In this document: positions 50,181 to 60,342 of the stretch, piece by piece
How the letters are laid out: each line of letters starts with the position of its first letter
How positions within the stretch are numbered: the stretch's first letter is position 1
Assembly (NCBI RefSeq): GCF_006716565.1
Contig: NZ_VFPG01000001.1
Coordinates: 3,906,001 to 3,970,000, forward strand
DNA from: Nocardia bhagyanarayanae
GTDB lineage: Bacteria; Actinomycetota; Actinomycetes; Mycobacteriales; Mycobacteriaceae
Direction: 5' to 3'
DNA length: 64,000 nt
Notes under the pieces: model-generated
What the model was told of the DNA's origin: nothing
Seen by the model: the letters and a program-made list of their open reading frames with translations, nothing else
Database searches by the model: none
Program-made: the position numbers and the translations under genes

Positions 50181-51671
50181 GTGGCGCCTCAGTACGACGC
50201 GGTCGTGGTTGGTGCGGGTTTCGGTGGCATGGGCGCGAGCATCGAGCTCGACCGGCTCGGACTGAGCAATTACGTGATCCTGGAGCGCGAGAACGATCTC
50301 GGCGGCACCTGGCACGTCAACCACTACCCGGGCCTCGCGGTCGACATCGCCTCGGTGACCTACTCCTACTCGTTCGAGCCCAATCCCTACTGGTCGCGGC
50401 TGTTCGCGCCGGGCAAGGAGCTCAAGAAGTACGCCGAGCACGTCGCCGACAAGTACGGCCTGCGCCGCAGGATGCGCTTCGGCACGGTGGTGGACGGCGC
50501 CCGCTGGGACGAGGAGAACCAGCACTGGGTCGTCTCGATCGCGGGCGGTGAGACCGTCACGGGCCGCTACCTGCTCACGGCCACGGGCTTCCTCTCGCAG
50601 CCCTACACGCCGCCGTTCCCCGGTATCGAGTCGTTCGCGGGCAAGATCATCCACACCACCGCGTGGGAGGACGATTTCGATCTGACCGGCCGCCGCGCCG
50701 CGATCATCGGCACCGGCGCCACCGCCGTGCAGCTGGTGCCCGAGGTGGCCGAGAAGGCCGCCGCGCTCACCGTCTTCCAGCGCACCCCGATCTGGGTGGT
50801 GCCGAAGGTCGACGCGCCGATCCCGCCGTCGGTGCAGAAGCTGTTCGCCAACGTGCCCGCCACTCAGAAGGCGGCGCGCATGGTCAACACCTCGATGCTC
50901 GAGGCGCTGATGGTGGTCGGCGTGCTGCATTTCAAGCAGGCCAAAGTGCTGAACAAGGGCGCGGGCCTGCTGGCAAAGGCGCATTTGCGCGCGCAGGTGC
51001 GCGACAAGCGGACCCGGCAGCAGCTCACCCCGCACTACGACTTCGGCTGCAAGCGCCCCACCTTCTCCAACCATTACTTCAAGACCTTCAACGCGCCGCA
51101 CGTCCGGTTGGAGACGAACTCGATCGACCACGTCGAGGCCGACGGCATCGTCACCGCCGACGGGCACAAGACCGAGATCGACACGCTGATCCTGGCCACC
51201 GGCTTCAACCTGTGGGACGTGAACTTCCCGGCCGTGGAGATCATCGGCCGCGACGGGGTGAACCTCGGAAAGTTCTGGCGCGACAACCGATTCCAGGCCT
51301 ACGAGGGCATCACCGTGCCGAAGTTCCCGAACTTCCTGAGCCTCAACAGCCCGTACTCCTACAGCGGTCTGTCCTACTTCACCACCATCGAGGCGCAGAT
51401 GAAGCACATGGGCAGGCTCTTCGGCGAACTGTTCCGGCGTGGCGAGACCACCTTCGAGGTGACCGAGGCGGCCAACGCCCGTTTCTTGGACGCGGTCACC
51501 GACAAGCTCGGCGCCTCGGTGTTCTACGGCGGCGACTGCGCGAGCGCGCGCAGCTACTACTTCAACCAGCACGGCGAGGCGGCGCTGCTGCGCCCGAACA
51601 GCACGGTCAGCACGCACCGCAAGGCGGTGAGCTTCCCGCTCGACGACTACGTCTACGGCGTGTCGGCCTGA
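50181..51671 (+). CDS. Flavin-containing Baeyer-Villiger monooxygenase
   Basis: The 496-aa class B flavoprotein has an FAD-binding GAGFGGMGASIEL (residues 11-23), the Baeyer-Villiger fingerprint FAGKIIHTTAW (FxGxxxHxxxW), the NADPH-binding GTGATAVQLVPE and a LATGFN motif. It inserts one oxygen atom next to a ketone to give an ester or lactone, or oxidises a heteroatom, using NADPH and O2. GTG start with GGAGG 6 bp upstream. It is under probable control of the adjacent TetR. The substrate is unknown. Confidence 0.9.
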   Translation: MAPQYDAVVVGAGFGGMGASIELDRLGLSNYVILERENDLGGTWHVNHYPGLAVDIASVTYSYSFEPNPYWSRLFAPGKELKKYAEHVADKYGLRRRMRFGTVVDGARWDEENQHWVVSIAGGETVTGRYLLTATGFLSQPYTPPFPGIESFAGKIIHTTAWEDDFDLTGRRAAIIGTGATAVQLVPEVAEKAAALTVFQRTPIWVVPKVDAPIPPSVQKLFANVPATQKAARMVNTSMLEALMVVGVLHFKQAKVLNKGAGLLAKAHLRAQVRDKRTRQQLTPHYDFGCKRPTFSNHYFKTFNAPHVRLETNSIDHVEADGIVTADGHKTEIDTLILATGFNLWDVNFPAVEIIGRDGVNLGKFWRDNRFQAYEGITVPKFPNFLSLNSPYSYSGLSYFTTIEAQMKHMGRLFGELFRRGETTFEVTEAANARFLDAVTDKLGASVFYGGDCASARSYYFNQHGEAALLRPNSTVSTHRKAVSFPLDDYVYGVSA

Positions 51672-51680
51672 TATCGCACT

Positions 51681-51716
51681 TGCCCCGTGACCGGGAAAAT
51701 TCCTGGTCACGGGGCA
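51681..51716 (+). terminator. Terminator hairpin after the monooxygenase gene
   Basis: TGCCCCGTGACC and GGTCACGGGGCA form 12 pairs, extended by a G-T wobble and GGA/TCC, with no T-run after it. Confidence 0.6.
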
Positions 51717-51911
51717 TTCGTGTGTCCGAACCGGACGGTCTTGCTGCCCTGTCGGCGGCGGAGGAGTACGCCCGCCGACGTGCCGCGCGCCGCTGGGGAC
51801 GACCCGAGTGGCGCACGTCAAGGGTGTGCGGGTGTGGCAGTGCCGACAACAGCTGGCAGACTGTGGTGGTACTTGTCCATCCCACCCACAAGACAGGGAC
51901 TGACTTCGACG

Positions 51912-52262
51912 ATGGAACTTCTGTTTCCGCTGCTACTGGTAGCCCTGCTCGTGCCGATGTTCCTCGGTATCCGCCGCCAGAAGCGGGAGGCCGAGGCGGT
52001 AGCGACCATGCAGGAAAGCCTGAAGATCGGCGACGCGGTGACTACTACGTCGGGTCTGTGGGGCACTGTTGTCGACCTCGACGACGACACGGTCGACCTG
52101 GAGATCGCCGAGGACGTCGTGACCACTTGGTTGCGCCAGGCGATCCGCGAGGTCCGCACCGTCGACGAGACGACCGCCGACGAGTCCGGTACCGACGAGA
52201 CCCCGGCGGCTACCGCCGAGGAAACGCCGGAGCAGACCGAGACCCGGCTGACCAAGGACTGA
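51912..52262 (+). CDS. yajC: Preprotein translocase subunit YajC
   Basis: The 116-aa protein has one N-terminal membrane helix (LLFPLLLVALLVPMFLGIRRQKRE) followed by the YajC domain (MQESLKIGDAVTTTSGLWGTVVDLDDDTVDLEIA) and an acidic Thr/Glu-rich tail. YajC joins SecDF at the translocon. The frame is open upstream, but ATG 51912 starts the membrane helix. It leads yajC-secD-secF. Confidence 0.93.
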   Translation: MELLFPLLLVALLVPMFLGIRRQKREAEAVATMQESLKIGDAVTTTSGLWGTVVDLDDDTVDLEIAEDVVTTWLRQAIREVRTVDETTADESGTDETPAATAEETPEQTETRLTKD

Positions 52263-52365
52263 CGTCGGCTGCGCCACGACCGCGCGCCGAACGCTGTAGC
52301 GTTCGGCGGCGTACGCGTGTGCGCGCCTGATCCACCCTCGACTTCCCGCCTAGGAGATACGAACT

Positions 52366-54060
52366 GTGCCACCTTCCCAGGGATCGGCGCATCCGCTCCG
52401 GTTGCTCGGTGTCTACGCCGCGCTGCTGGCCGTGATCTATGCGTTGGTGTTCTTCACCGGTGACAAGTCCCCGACCCCCAAGCTCGGCATCGATCTGCAG
52501 GGCGGCACCCGGGTCACGCTGACCGCCCGCACCCCGGACGGCAGCAAGCCGAGCCAGGACAGCCTGCAGAAGGCGCAGGAGATCATCGAGAACCGCGTCA
52601 ACGGTCTCGGCGTCTCCGGCTCCGAGGTGGCCATCGAGGGCGACAACATCGTGATCACGGTGCCCGGCGACGACGGCCAGCAGGCCCGCGCGCTCGCCAC
52701 CACCGCCAAGCTCTACATCCGTCCGGTGCTGCAGGCCGTGCCGAAGGGCGCGACGATTCCGCAGACGCCCCCCGCCCAGCTGCCAGTGCCGGACGCGGGA
52801 CAGCAGGTCCCGACCGAGGCGCCGGCTCCCGAGGCGCCCGCGCAGGAGCCGCCCGCCGAGGAAGCGCCCGCGCCGCAGCAGCGCGTCTTCCCCGCGCAGG
52901 CGCCCACCGAGCCCGTCGATCCGAGCCTGACCCCGCAGGAAGAGGCGCAGCGCGAGATCGCGGCGGCCAAGGCGACCAGGCAGAGCACCGACCCGGCCAC
53001 CCAGCAGGCCGCGATGGCCGCGCTGGACTGCGCCAAGGCCGACCCGCTCGCGGGCAACGACGACCCGAACCTGCCGCTGGTCACCTGCTCGCAGGACGGC
53101 ACCGAGGTCTTCCTGCTGGACAAGAGCCGCATCGACGGTCAGGAGATCAAGAACGCGGTCGCCAACCTCGATCAGCAGCAGTCGCGCTGGGTGGTCGACC
53201 TGGAGTTCAAGTCGACCGGCAGCGACGCCTGGGCCGACCTGACCGGCGAGTACCTCTACAAGCGCGTCGCGTTCACCCTCGACTCCAAGGTGGTCAGCGC
53301 ACCGCAGGTCCAGGCGGGTCCGCAGCTCGGCGGCACCACCCAGATCTCGGGCTCGTTCACCGCCACCAGCTCCAAGGAGCTGGCGAACACGCTGAAGTAC
53401 GGCTCGCTGCCGCTGTCGTTCCAGACCTCCGAGGCCGAGACCGTCTCGGCGACCCTGGGTCTTTCCTCGCTGCGCGCCGGTCTGATCGCGGGCGCGGTCG
53501 GCCTGGCCATCGTGCTGCTGTACTGCCTCGTCTACTACCGCATGCTCGGCTTCCTGACGGGCCTGTCGCTGATCGCCTCCGGCCTGGCCGTGTACGGCAT
53601 CATGGTGCTGCTCGGCCGCTGGATCGGGTTCACGCTCGACCTGGCGGGCATCGCGGGTCTGATCATCGGTATCGGTATGACCGCTGACTCGTTCGTGGTC
53701 TTCTTCGAACGCATCAAGGACGAGATGCGCGAGGGCCGCAGCTTCCGTTCGGCGGTGCCGCGCGGCTGGCAGCGGGCCCGCCGCACCATCCTGTCCGGTA
53801 ACGCGGTGAGCTTCATCGCCGCCGCGGTGCTCTACTGGCTCGCGGCCGGACAGGTCAAGGGCTTCGCGTTCACCCTCGGCCTCACCACCATCCTCGACGT
53901 GGTGGTCGTGTTCCTGGTCACCGCGCCGCTGGTGCTGCTGGCCTCGCGGAGCGTGTTCTGGTCGAAACCGTCGGTCAACGGCCTCGGCGCGATCCAAGAG
54001 GTCGCGCGTGAGCGCCGTGCCGCAGAAGCCGCAGTCGCAGAAGGCGTGAGGACGCGATGA
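52366..54060 (+). CDS. secD: Protein translocase subunit SecD
   Basis: The 564-aa RND-type translocase subunit helps pull secreted proteins across the membrane using proton force. It has one N-terminal membrane helix, the motif [12 protein letters not shown], and a large outer domain with a Pro/Ala/Glu-rich insert at about residues 130-190 as in mycobacterial SecD. Five C-terminal helices follow, with [29 protein letters not shown] start with GGAG about 10 bp upstream. Its stop overlaps secF by ATGA. Confidence 0.97.
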   Translation: MPPSQGSAHPLRLLGVYAALLAVIYALVFFTGDKSPTPKLGIDLQGGTRVTLTARTPDGSKPSQDSLQKAQEIIENRVNGLGVSGSEVAIEGDNIVITVPGDDGQQARALATTAKLYIRPVLQAVPKGATIPQTPPAQLPVPDAGQQVPTEAPAPEAPAQEPPAEEAPAPQQRVFPAQAPTEPVDPSLTPQEEAQREIAAAKATRQSTDPATQQAAMAALDCAKADPLAGNDDPNLPLVTCSQDGTEVFLLDKSRIDGQEIKNAVANLDQQQSRWVVDLEFKSTGSDAWADLTGEYLYKRVAFTLDSKVVSAPQVQAGPQLGGTTQISGSFTATSSKELANTLKYGSLPLSFQTSEAETVSATLGLSSLRAGLIAGAVGLAIVLLYCLVYYRMLGFLTGLSLIASGLAVYGIMVLLGRWIGFTLDLAGIAGLIIGIGMTADSFVVFFERIKDEMREGRSFRSAVPRGWQRARRTILSGNAVSFIAAAVLYWLAAGQVKGFAFTLGLTTILDVVVVFLVTAPLVLLASRSVFWSKPSVNGLGAIQEVARERRAAEAAVAEGVRTR

Positions 54061-55286
54061 CCAACAGCCAGACCAGTCCCTCGCTGCGCAAGGACGCCGA
54101 ACGGCCCTTCGACGACTACGCCTACGGGCAGGGCGCGTCCGAGCACAGCTTCTTCAACCGTCTCTACACCGGAACCGGCGCCATCGATGTCATCGGCCGT
54201 AGGCGCATGTGGTACGGCATCACCGCCGTGATCGTGCTGATCTCGCTGGCGACCATCCTGTTCCGCGGATTCAACTTCGGCATCGACTTCGAGGGCGGCT
54301 CCCGGATCCAGTTCCCGGCGGGCGACGCCACCACCTCCCAGGTGGAGGACGTGTACCGCGAGGCGATCGGCACCGATCCGGTCTCCGTGCAGACCGTCGG
54401 CACCGGGTCGACCGCCACGATGCTGATCCGCTCCGAGGCGCTCGACGTGCAGCAGGTCGACAAGCTCAACGGCGCGCTGTTCGAAGAGTTCAAGCCCCTG
54501 GACAAGAACGGCACTCCGAGCCGGGCCGCGATCAGCACCTCGGATGTCAGCGAGACCTGGGGCAGCCAGATCACCGAGAAGGCCCTGCGGGCGCTCGCGG
54601 TGTTCCTGGTGATCGTCTCGATCTACATCGCCGTCCGCTTCGAGCGCGACATGGCGATCGCCGCGCTGGCCGCGCTCGTCTTCGACGTCCTGGTCACCGC
54701 GGGCGTGTACTCGCTGGTCGGCTTCGAGGTCACCCCCGCGACGGTGATCGGCATCCTGACGATCCTCGGCTTCTCGCTCTACGACTCGGTCGTCGTGTTC
54801 GACAAGGTCGAGGAGAACACCAGGGGTATCTTGCATCTGAGCCGCCGCACCTATGGTGAACAGGCCAACCTGGCTGTGAACCAGACGCTGATGCGCTCGA
54901 TCAACACCGCGCTCATCGGCATCCTGCCCATCGTCGGGCTGATGGTGATCGCGGTGTGGATGCTCGGCGTCGGCACGCTCAAGGATCTCGCGCTCGTGCA
55001 GCTGGTCGGTCTGTTGGTCGGCACCTACTCGTCGATCTTCTTCGCCACCCCGCTGCTGGTCTCGATCAAGGAGCGCTGGGGTCCGGTGGCCGCGCACACC
55101 AAGAAGGTGCAGACCAAGCGTTCCGGGATCGCAGCGGCCCGGGCGGGCGCGGCCGCCGAGCAGCGCGTGGTCGCCGCGACCGGTCGCGGCCTGCCGGACG
55201 CCCCGGCCCGGCGGTACCGGGAGCCGAGCCAGTCCCCGCGCCCGGGCGCCCGGCCCTCCGGGAAGCGACAGAAGAAGAGGCACTGA
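54057..55286 (+). CDS. secF: Protein translocase subunit SecF
   Basis: The 409-aa partner of SecD has six membrane helices, the [14 protein letters not shown] motif in the first outer loop, and [24 protein letters not shown] sequence ([20 protein letters not shown]) in the C-terminal half. The C-terminal 80 residues are basic and Pro/Arg/Ala-rich, probably cytosolic. It is translationally coupled to secD. Confidence 0.97.
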   Translation: MTNSQTSPSLRKDAERPFDDYAYGQGASEHSFFNRLYTGTGAIDVIGRRRMWYGITAVIVLISLATILFRGFNFGIDFEGGSRIQFPAGDATTSQVEDVYREAIGTDPVSVQTVGTGSTATMLIRSEALDVQQVDKLNGALFEEFKPLDKNGTPSRAAISTSDVSETWGSQITEKALRALAVFLVIVSIYIAVRFERDMAIAALAALVFDVLVTAGVYSLVGFEVTPATVIGILTILGFSLYDSVVVFDKVEENTRGILHLSRRTYGEQANLAVNQTLMRSINTALIGILPIVGLMVIAVWMLGVGTLKDLALVQLVGLLVGTYSSIFFATPLLVSIKERWGPVAAHTKKVQTKRSGIAAARAGAAAEQRVVAATGRGLPDAPARRYREPSQSPRPGARPSGKRQKKRH

Positions 55287-55313
55287 CCAACCGACGGTAG
55301 GGGGTTTCGTTCG

Positions 55314-57026
55314 ATGCGACAGCCACGCAGCGTTGCGGTGCGTCTGATCGGAGCGGTCGCCGCGGGCGCCCTCGCCGCCGGAATGGCGGCCGGGTGCTCC
55401 GGCCAGAACCAGGTGCCCTCCATCGGCTACGCCGTCGACGCCGTGATCGCCAGCTACAACGGCGGCAGCACGCTCGGCGCGAGCAGCGGCTCGGCGGCGG
55501 TGTTCCAGCGCGTGCTCACCGGGTTCTTCTACACCGGACCCGACGGGCAACAGGTCGCCGACACCGATTTCGGCACCGCCAAGGAGGTGCCCGGCGAGTC
55601 CCAGACCATCCAGTACCGGCTCAACCCCGACGGTGTGTACTCCGACGGTGTGCCGACCTCCTGCGACGATCTGGTGCTGACCTGGGCCGCGCACAGCGGG
55701 CGCTTCACCAAGCCCGACGGCGGCTCGCTCTTCGACGCCGCCGACACCGCGGGTTACGCGGACATCGAACGGGTCGAGTGTCAGCCCGGGTCCAAGGACG
55801 CCACCGTGGTGTTCCGCCCGGACCGGCGGTTCGGTCCGTGGCGCGAGCTGTTCACCGCGGGCGAGGTGATGCCCGCCCACGTCGCCGCGCGGGTGGCCAA
55901 CGTGCCGAACGTGGTGTCGGCCGTGCAGTCCGGCGATCTCGGCGCGGTGCAGCGGCTCGCCGACTTCTGGAACACCGGCTGGACCATCGGCGCGGAGAAG
56001 CTCGATCTGTCGCGGTTCCCGTCCTCGGGTCCGTACCGGATCGAATCCTTCAGCCCGAAGGACGGTCTGGTGCTGATCGCCAACGAACGGTGGTGGGGCA
56101 ACAAGGCCGAGACCGGGCGCATCGTGGTCTTCGACAAGACCGCCGACCTGAAGAGCAAGGTCTCCGACAACGCCGTGAGCGTGGTCGACGTGGGCGCGAA
56201 CTCGGTGCAAGACCTCGATCTGGGCGGCTTCTCGGCGAAGACCGTGCCGGGCCGCGGCGCCGAGCAGCTGGTGCTGGCCACCGGCGGCGTGTTCGGGTCG
56301 GTGGAGGCGCGCCGCGCCTTCGCGCTCTGCGTGCCGCGCCAGGCCCTGTTCGACACCCTGGGCAAGGCCGCCGACGTGCCGACCACCGGACTCGGCGCCG
56401 GCCCGCTGAATTCCCGTACCACACAGCAGGATTCGTTGTTCTACGGGGCGACGACCGGCGCCGCCGAACGCTACCGTGGCGGCGACGTCTCGGCGGCCAC
56501 CGCCACGCTCGCCTCGGCGCGCGCGGCCAATCCGACGATCCGCATCGGCTATCTGGCCCCTGACGAGCGCCGCGCGAAGACGGTGCGGATGATCGCCGAG
56601 GCGTGCAAACCCGCGGGCATCGCCGTGGTGGACGCGGGCGCGCCCGACTTCCGCCCCGGTCAGCTCGCCGAGGGGCGTGTCGACGCCGTGCTGGCGAGCA
56701 CCGCGGGCGCGCCGGGTCCGGCCGGTTCGCTGACCGGCGTGGCGGCGACCAGCGCGTTGCGCACCGGCAACGGGCTCAATTTCGGACGATTCGGGAACGG
56801 CCGCTACGATGCGATCACCGATCAGCTTGCGGCCGACGACAACTCGGCCGCGCAGCTGGGTCTGCTGACCGAGGCCGAGAACCTGTTGTGGTCGGAGATG
56901 CCGAGCATTCCCCTGTTCGCCACTCCGCGCACGATCGCTTTCGGCGACGGTCTGCGCAACGGTGTGGCCGGTCCCACCCAGGGTGGCACCGGCTGGAACA
57001 TGGACCGCTGGGTGTTGCGGCGGTGA
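55314..57026 (+). CDS. Lipoprotein, family 5 ABC-transporter substrate-binding protein
   Basis: The 570-aa precursor has a signal peptide with lipobox MAAGC (Cys about residue 28). The SBP family 5 (oligopeptide/DppA-like) fold shows YRLNPDGVYSDGVPTSCDDLVLTW, SSGPYRIESFSPKDGLVLIANERWWG and a late FATPRTIAFG. In M. tuberculosis the equivalent Rv2585c also sits between secF and apt without permease genes. Its role may therefore be signalling or peptide scavenging with a remote transporter. Confidence 0.88.
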   Translation: MRQPRSVAVRLIGAVAAGALAAGMAAGCSGQNQVPSIGYAVDAVIASYNGGSTLGASSGSAAVFQRVLTGFFYTGPDGQQVADTDFGTAKEVPGESQTIQYRLNPDGVYSDGVPTSCDDLVLTWAAHSGRFTKPDGGSLFDAADTAGYADIERVECQPGSKDATVVFRPDRRFGPWRELFTAGEVMPAHVAARVANVPNVVSAVQSGDLGAVQRLADFWNTGWTIGAEKLDLSRFPSSGPYRIESFSPKDGLVLIANERWWGNKAETGRIVVFDKTADLKSKVSDNAVSVVDVGANSVQDLDLGGFSAKTVPGRGAEQLVLATGGVFGSVEARRAFALCVPRQALFDTLGKAADVPTTGLGAGPLNSRTTQQDSLFYGATTGAAERYRGGDVSAATATLASARAANPTIRIGYLAPDERRAKTVRMIAEACKPAGIAVVDAGAPDFRPGQLAEGRVDAVLASTAGAPGPAGSLTGVAATSALRTGNGLNFGRFGNGRYDAITDQLAADDNSAAQLGLLTEAENLLWSEMPSIPLFATPRTIAFGDGLRNGVAGPTQGGTGWNMDRWVLRR

Positions 57027-57063
57027 CAGGTGTTGGTGGGTGAGTGATCATGGAGAGGTGTCG

Positions 57064-57636
57064 ATGAGTAAGCACGCGGCGGTCGAGTCCGACGAGATTG
57101 TCGCCGAGCGGACCACCAAGGCGGCCGAGCTGGTCGAACGCCTGACCCGCTGGCGCGACGACTTCCCGACGCCCGGCGTTCGCTTCGCCGATCTCACCCC
57201 CGTGTTCGCCGATCCCGAGGGTTTCCGCGCGGTCATCGACTGCCTCGCCGCCTGCGCGCCGGACGCGGATCTGGTCGCCGGCGTGGACGCCCGCGGCTTC
57301 CTGCTCGGCGCGGGCGTCGCCGCCACCCTCGGCACCGGAGTCCTCGCCGTCCGCAAGGCGGGCAAGCTGCCGCCGCCCGTGCTGACGCGCGAATACAGCC
57401 TCGAGTACGGCACCGCCGCGCTGGAGATCCCCGGTGACGGCGTCGACCTGGCGGGCCGCAGGGTGCTGCTGCTCGACGACGTGCTCGCCACCGGCGGCAC
57501 CCTGGCCGCGGCCGCGGAGCTGTTCCGCGCGGCGGGCGCCGAGGTCGTCTCGGCCGCGGTCGTTCTGGAGCTGAGCTTCCTCGAGGGCCGGAGCCGTCAG
57601 GGCGACTACCCGCTGACCTCCGTCGTCCGGATCTGA
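57064..57636 (+). CDS. apt: Adenine phosphoribosyltransferase
   Basis: The 190-aa enzyme salvages adenine: adenine + PRPP to AMP + PPi. It has FPTPGVRFADLTPVFADPEGF, GVDARGFLLGAGVA and the PRPP-binding VLLLDDVLATGGT. ATG with GGAGAGG about 6 bp upstream. In M. tuberculosis relA follows apt; here it does not. Confidence 0.94.
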   Translation: MSKHAAVESDEIVAERTTKAAELVERLTRWRDDFPTPGVRFADLTPVFADPEGFRAVIDCLAACAPDADLVAGVDARGFLLGAGVAATLGTGVLAVRKAGKLPPPVLTREYSLEYGTAALEIPGDGVDLAGRRVLLLDDVLATGGTLAAAAELFRAAGAEVVSAAVVLELSFLEGRSRQGDYPLTSVVRI

Positions 57637-57775
57637 CCCCTTTGGCGGTCGTGCCAGACCGTTGACGCGGCATGTTTCGACGTGCCGACCGGCCCGAAGT
57701 TCCGCGATTCCCCGGTAGCCGATTGCTATCGTCCCAGTCGGTGTCGACTGACCGGTGACGATGGAAAGGGCAGGG

Positions 57776-59845
57776 GTGGCCAGGACATTGCAGCCGAGGG
57801 GGCTGTCGGGCTCGGTGATCAGATCGGTGGTCGGCGCGGTCGCGGTCGTTCTGGCGGTGGTCGCGATCGGGGCCTTCCACCCGGCACCGGAACAGCCGGA
57901 CTTGGCGGCTCTGGCCGATCGGTGGACCGAATTGCACGACGGACCGCAGCCGTACTCGGATGTGAACATCCAGTGGGACGTTCCCATCGAGATGAGCGAC
58001 GGCATCGTCCTCAAGGCCAATGTGTACCGGCCCGCCCAGACCGGTGGTCCGGTGGAGACGAAGCCGCTGCCGACGATCGTGAACCTCACGCCCTACACCA
58101 AGCTGATGACGAATCTCATCGACTCGGCGTTGGCGGTGCCGGGGCTGCAGCAGCTCACGATGGATTTCGCCGGGCGGCTCAACCTCTCCGGCACGCCCAT
58201 CAGCGGGTTCGAGGATCTGGTGCACGCGCTGGACGGCGGCACGGTGCAGACGGTCCTCGGCATCGATCGCAAACTGATCCGCAGCGGCTACAACCTGGTC
58301 GTGGTCGACGTCCGCGGGACCGGGTACTCGCAGGGCAGCTGGGACACCCTCGGCACCCGCGAACAGCTCGATACCCGCGAGGTCATCCAGTGGGCCGCCG
58401 CGCAGCCGTGGTCGAACGGCGATATCGCGATGAGCGGCGGATCGTACGCCGGGATCAACCAGCTGCGGGCCGCCGAGGACGCGCCCGAGCCGCTGAAGGC
58501 GATCTTTCCTGTGGAACCGGGCAGCGACCTGATGCGCGACGTGGTCGCGCCCGGCGGCGGCATCGGCACGATGTTCCTTCCGATGTGGCTGAGCAACGTC
58601 AACCAGCTCAAGCTGATCCCCGACGTGGCCTCGATGCTCAACGGCACCTTCGATTGGGCGTGGTTCCGCGAGCGAGTGTCGGACCCGAACACCAACTTCG
58701 ATCTGCTCGCCCAGGCGCTGACGACGCCGTCGCTGGACGACGTGCCGCCGGCGCTGGCCGCCGCGCTCGACGCCGAGAGTCCGTTCCGGCAGGGCATTCT
58801 CGGGCGTCCGGAGCGAGTGAACGTCCCGGCCTTCGTCTACGGCGGCTGGCACGACATCTTCGCCAACAGCGCTACCAAGTTGTACAACGCCATGCCGCTG
58901 CCGGACGACAAGAAGAAGCTCGTCGTCGGCGACACCTATCACGCCAATCCCGGCGCGGGGACCGGTGTGCCCGGCGCGCCGCCCCGCCTGGACGTACTGC
59001 AACGCGCGTGGTTCGACCGGTGGCTCAAGGACGTCGACAACGGCATCGACGACTTCGGCCCGATCGTCGTCTGGGAGCAGGGCGGCGACTGGGTCACCCT
59101 GGAACGCTTTCCGAAGCCCGGCGTCGTGCACCGCCGCGTCTACTTGTCCGCGGCGCCGAGCGGCACCGCCGACGACGTGGCGTACGACGGTTCACTGAGC
59201 CGGACTCGCCCGGCCGACGCGGAGACGCTCACCATCGCGCCGGGCCTCACCACGATCTGCTCCCGGGACACCGCCCAGGGATCGGCGGGCCTCAGCGCCG
59301 TATTGGACATGTGCGCCAAGGATTCTCGTATCGCCGAACGCAACGCGCTCACCTTCACCAGCCCGCCGGTCGCCGAGCCGACAGTGATCTCGGGGCCGAT
59401 CAACGTGCACCTCAACACCGTGCACGACGCCGTCGACGGCTATTGGAACGTCACCATCAACGACGTGGCGCCCGACGGCACCTCGCTGGTCCTGACCGCC
59501 GGCCAGCTGACCACCTCGATGCGCGCCGTCGACGAGGCGAAGAGCGAGCGGTCGCCCTCCGGCGACTACTCCGCGCCGCACAACCCGATCACGCTGGACA
59601 GCGTGCTGCCGGTCACGCCGGGCGAGCCGATCGCGCTCGACATCGCCGTCATCCCCACCCAGGCCGTGCTGAAGCCCGGACACCGGCTGCGGGTCGACGT
59701 GTTCGCGGGCAACCCGCCCAAAGCGGTCGCGTTCCGGCCGATGCTCAACAACACCGAGCTCAAAGCGCAGTTCCTGGCCATCGATCCGGACGAGCCGAGC
59801 TACGTCAACCTGCCCACCGATCGGCCGCTGCGGACGAACCCTTAG
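57776..59845 (+). CDS. Secreted CocE/NonD-type alpha/beta hydrolase
   Basis: The 689-aa protein has an N-terminal signal or anchor helix (VIRSVVGAVAVVLAVVAIGAF), then the S15/CocE peptidase-esterase fold: EMSDGIVLKANVYRP, DVRGTGYSQGSWD, the nucleophile elbow MSGGSYAGI and FVYGGWHDIF with the probable Asp. A C-terminal jelly-roll (X-Pro dipeptidyl-peptidase C domain) runs from about residue 470. It hydrolyses an ester or peptide outside the membrane; the substrate is unknown. GTG 57776 has GGAAAGGG upstream; ATG 57761 and GTG 57755 are alternatives. Confidence 0.85.
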   Translation: MARTLQPRGLSGSVIRSVVGAVAVVLAVVAIGAFHPAPEQPDLAALADRWTELHDGPQPYSDVNIQWDVPIEMSDGIVLKANVYRPAQTGGPVETKPLPTIVNLTPYTKLMTNLIDSALAVPGLQQLTMDFAGRLNLSGTPISGFEDLVHALDGGTVQTVLGIDRKLIRSGYNLVVVDVRGTGYSQGSWDTLGTREQLDTREVIQWAAAQPWSNGDIAMSGGSYAGINQLRAAEDAPEPLKAIFPVEPGSDLMRDVVAPGGGIGTMFLPMWLSNVNQLKLIPDVASMLNGTFDWAWFRERVSDPNTNFDLLAQALTTPSLDDVPPALAAALDAESPFRQGILGRPERVNVPAFVYGGWHDIFANSATKLYNAMPLPDDKKKLVVGDTYHANPGAGTGVPGAPPRLDVLQRAWFDRWLKDVDNGIDDFGPIVVWEQGGDWVTLERFPKPGVVHRRVYLSAAPSGTADDVAYDGSLSRTRPADAETLTIAPGLTTICSRDTAQGSAGLSAVLDMCAKDSRIAERNALTFTSPPVAEPTVISGPINVHLNTVHDAVDGYWNVTINDVAPDGTSLVLTAGQLTTSMRAVDEAKSERSPSGDYSAPHNPITLDSVLPVTPGEPIALDIAVIPTQAVLKPGHRLRVDVFAGNPPKAVAFRPMLNNTELKAQFLAIDPDEPSYVNLPTDRPLRTNP

Positions 59846-59848
59846 ACC

Positions 59849-60265
59849 TTATGCTTCGGCGCTCCGTGCCCGCCGCATCATCGCCGGGTAGCGCAGCAGG
59901 CCGGGGCCGAGCTTGGCGGCGAGGAAACTGAGGGCGAGCCAGGGGCGCAGGTGCGGGTCGAGCCTGCGGATGCGCCCGTCCTCGGCCAAGTCGAGGACCA
60001 TGGCCTCGGTCATACGGAACGGGCCGACCTTCGCCTCCGCGAGCAGCACCCGGCGCGGACCGTCGCCGATCCGCGCGGTCCAGCGCAGTCCGGAGACACC
60101 GCGGTAGACGACCGTCAGCAGGACGCGCAGGTCCTCGTGGCCGCGGAAGACGAGGGTGCCCGAGATCGGCGAACGCAGCTCGGCGTCCGGGGCGAGCGTG
60201 TCCATCAGCGCGTCGATATCTGCTGTCTCGGTCGCCGCGCAGAACCGGTCCACCACATCCGACAT
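59849..60265 (-). CDS. SnoaL-like/NTF2-fold protein
   Basis: The 138-aa protein has a cone-shaped NTF2-like pattern (VVDRFCAATETADIDALMDTLAPDAELRSPISGTLVFRGHEDLRVLL and MVLDLAEDGRIRRL). Members are small enzymes or ligand binders. ATG 60265 follows GAAGGGG; the frame is open to 60328. It is divergent from an HxlR regulator across the operator 60310-60334, which suggests control by it. It is convergent with the hydrolase gene with 3 bp between stops. Confidence 0.8.
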   Translation of the reverse strand: MSDVVDRFCAATETADIDALMDTLAPDAELRSPISGTLVFRGHEDLRVLLTVVYRGVSGLRWTARIGDGPRRVLLAEAKVGPFRMTEAMVLDLAEDGRIRRLDPHLRPWLALSFLAAKLGPGLLRYPAMMRRARSAEA

Positions 60266-60309
60266 GTCCGGGTACCCCTTCCGTTGGTCTATGCGATCGA
60301 ACGTAACCG

Positions 60310-60334
60310 AGTCACTTGTTTTTTGCAACGGACT
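60310..60334. promoter_or_regulatory. 25-bp operator between SnoaL-like and HxlR genes
   Basis: The region reads AGTC-N2-TTG-N7-CAA-N2-GACT, fully symmetric about 60322, and lies 9 bp before the HxlR start. It is a probable HxlR binding site controlling both genes. Confidence 0.55.
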
Positions 60335-60342
60335 AGGATGAG

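Noticed and set aside
53832-56210. Minus-strand frame of 792 codons across secD, secF and the lipoprotein gene
   Set aside because: It spans three conserved genes on the other strand and has shadow composition with no domains.
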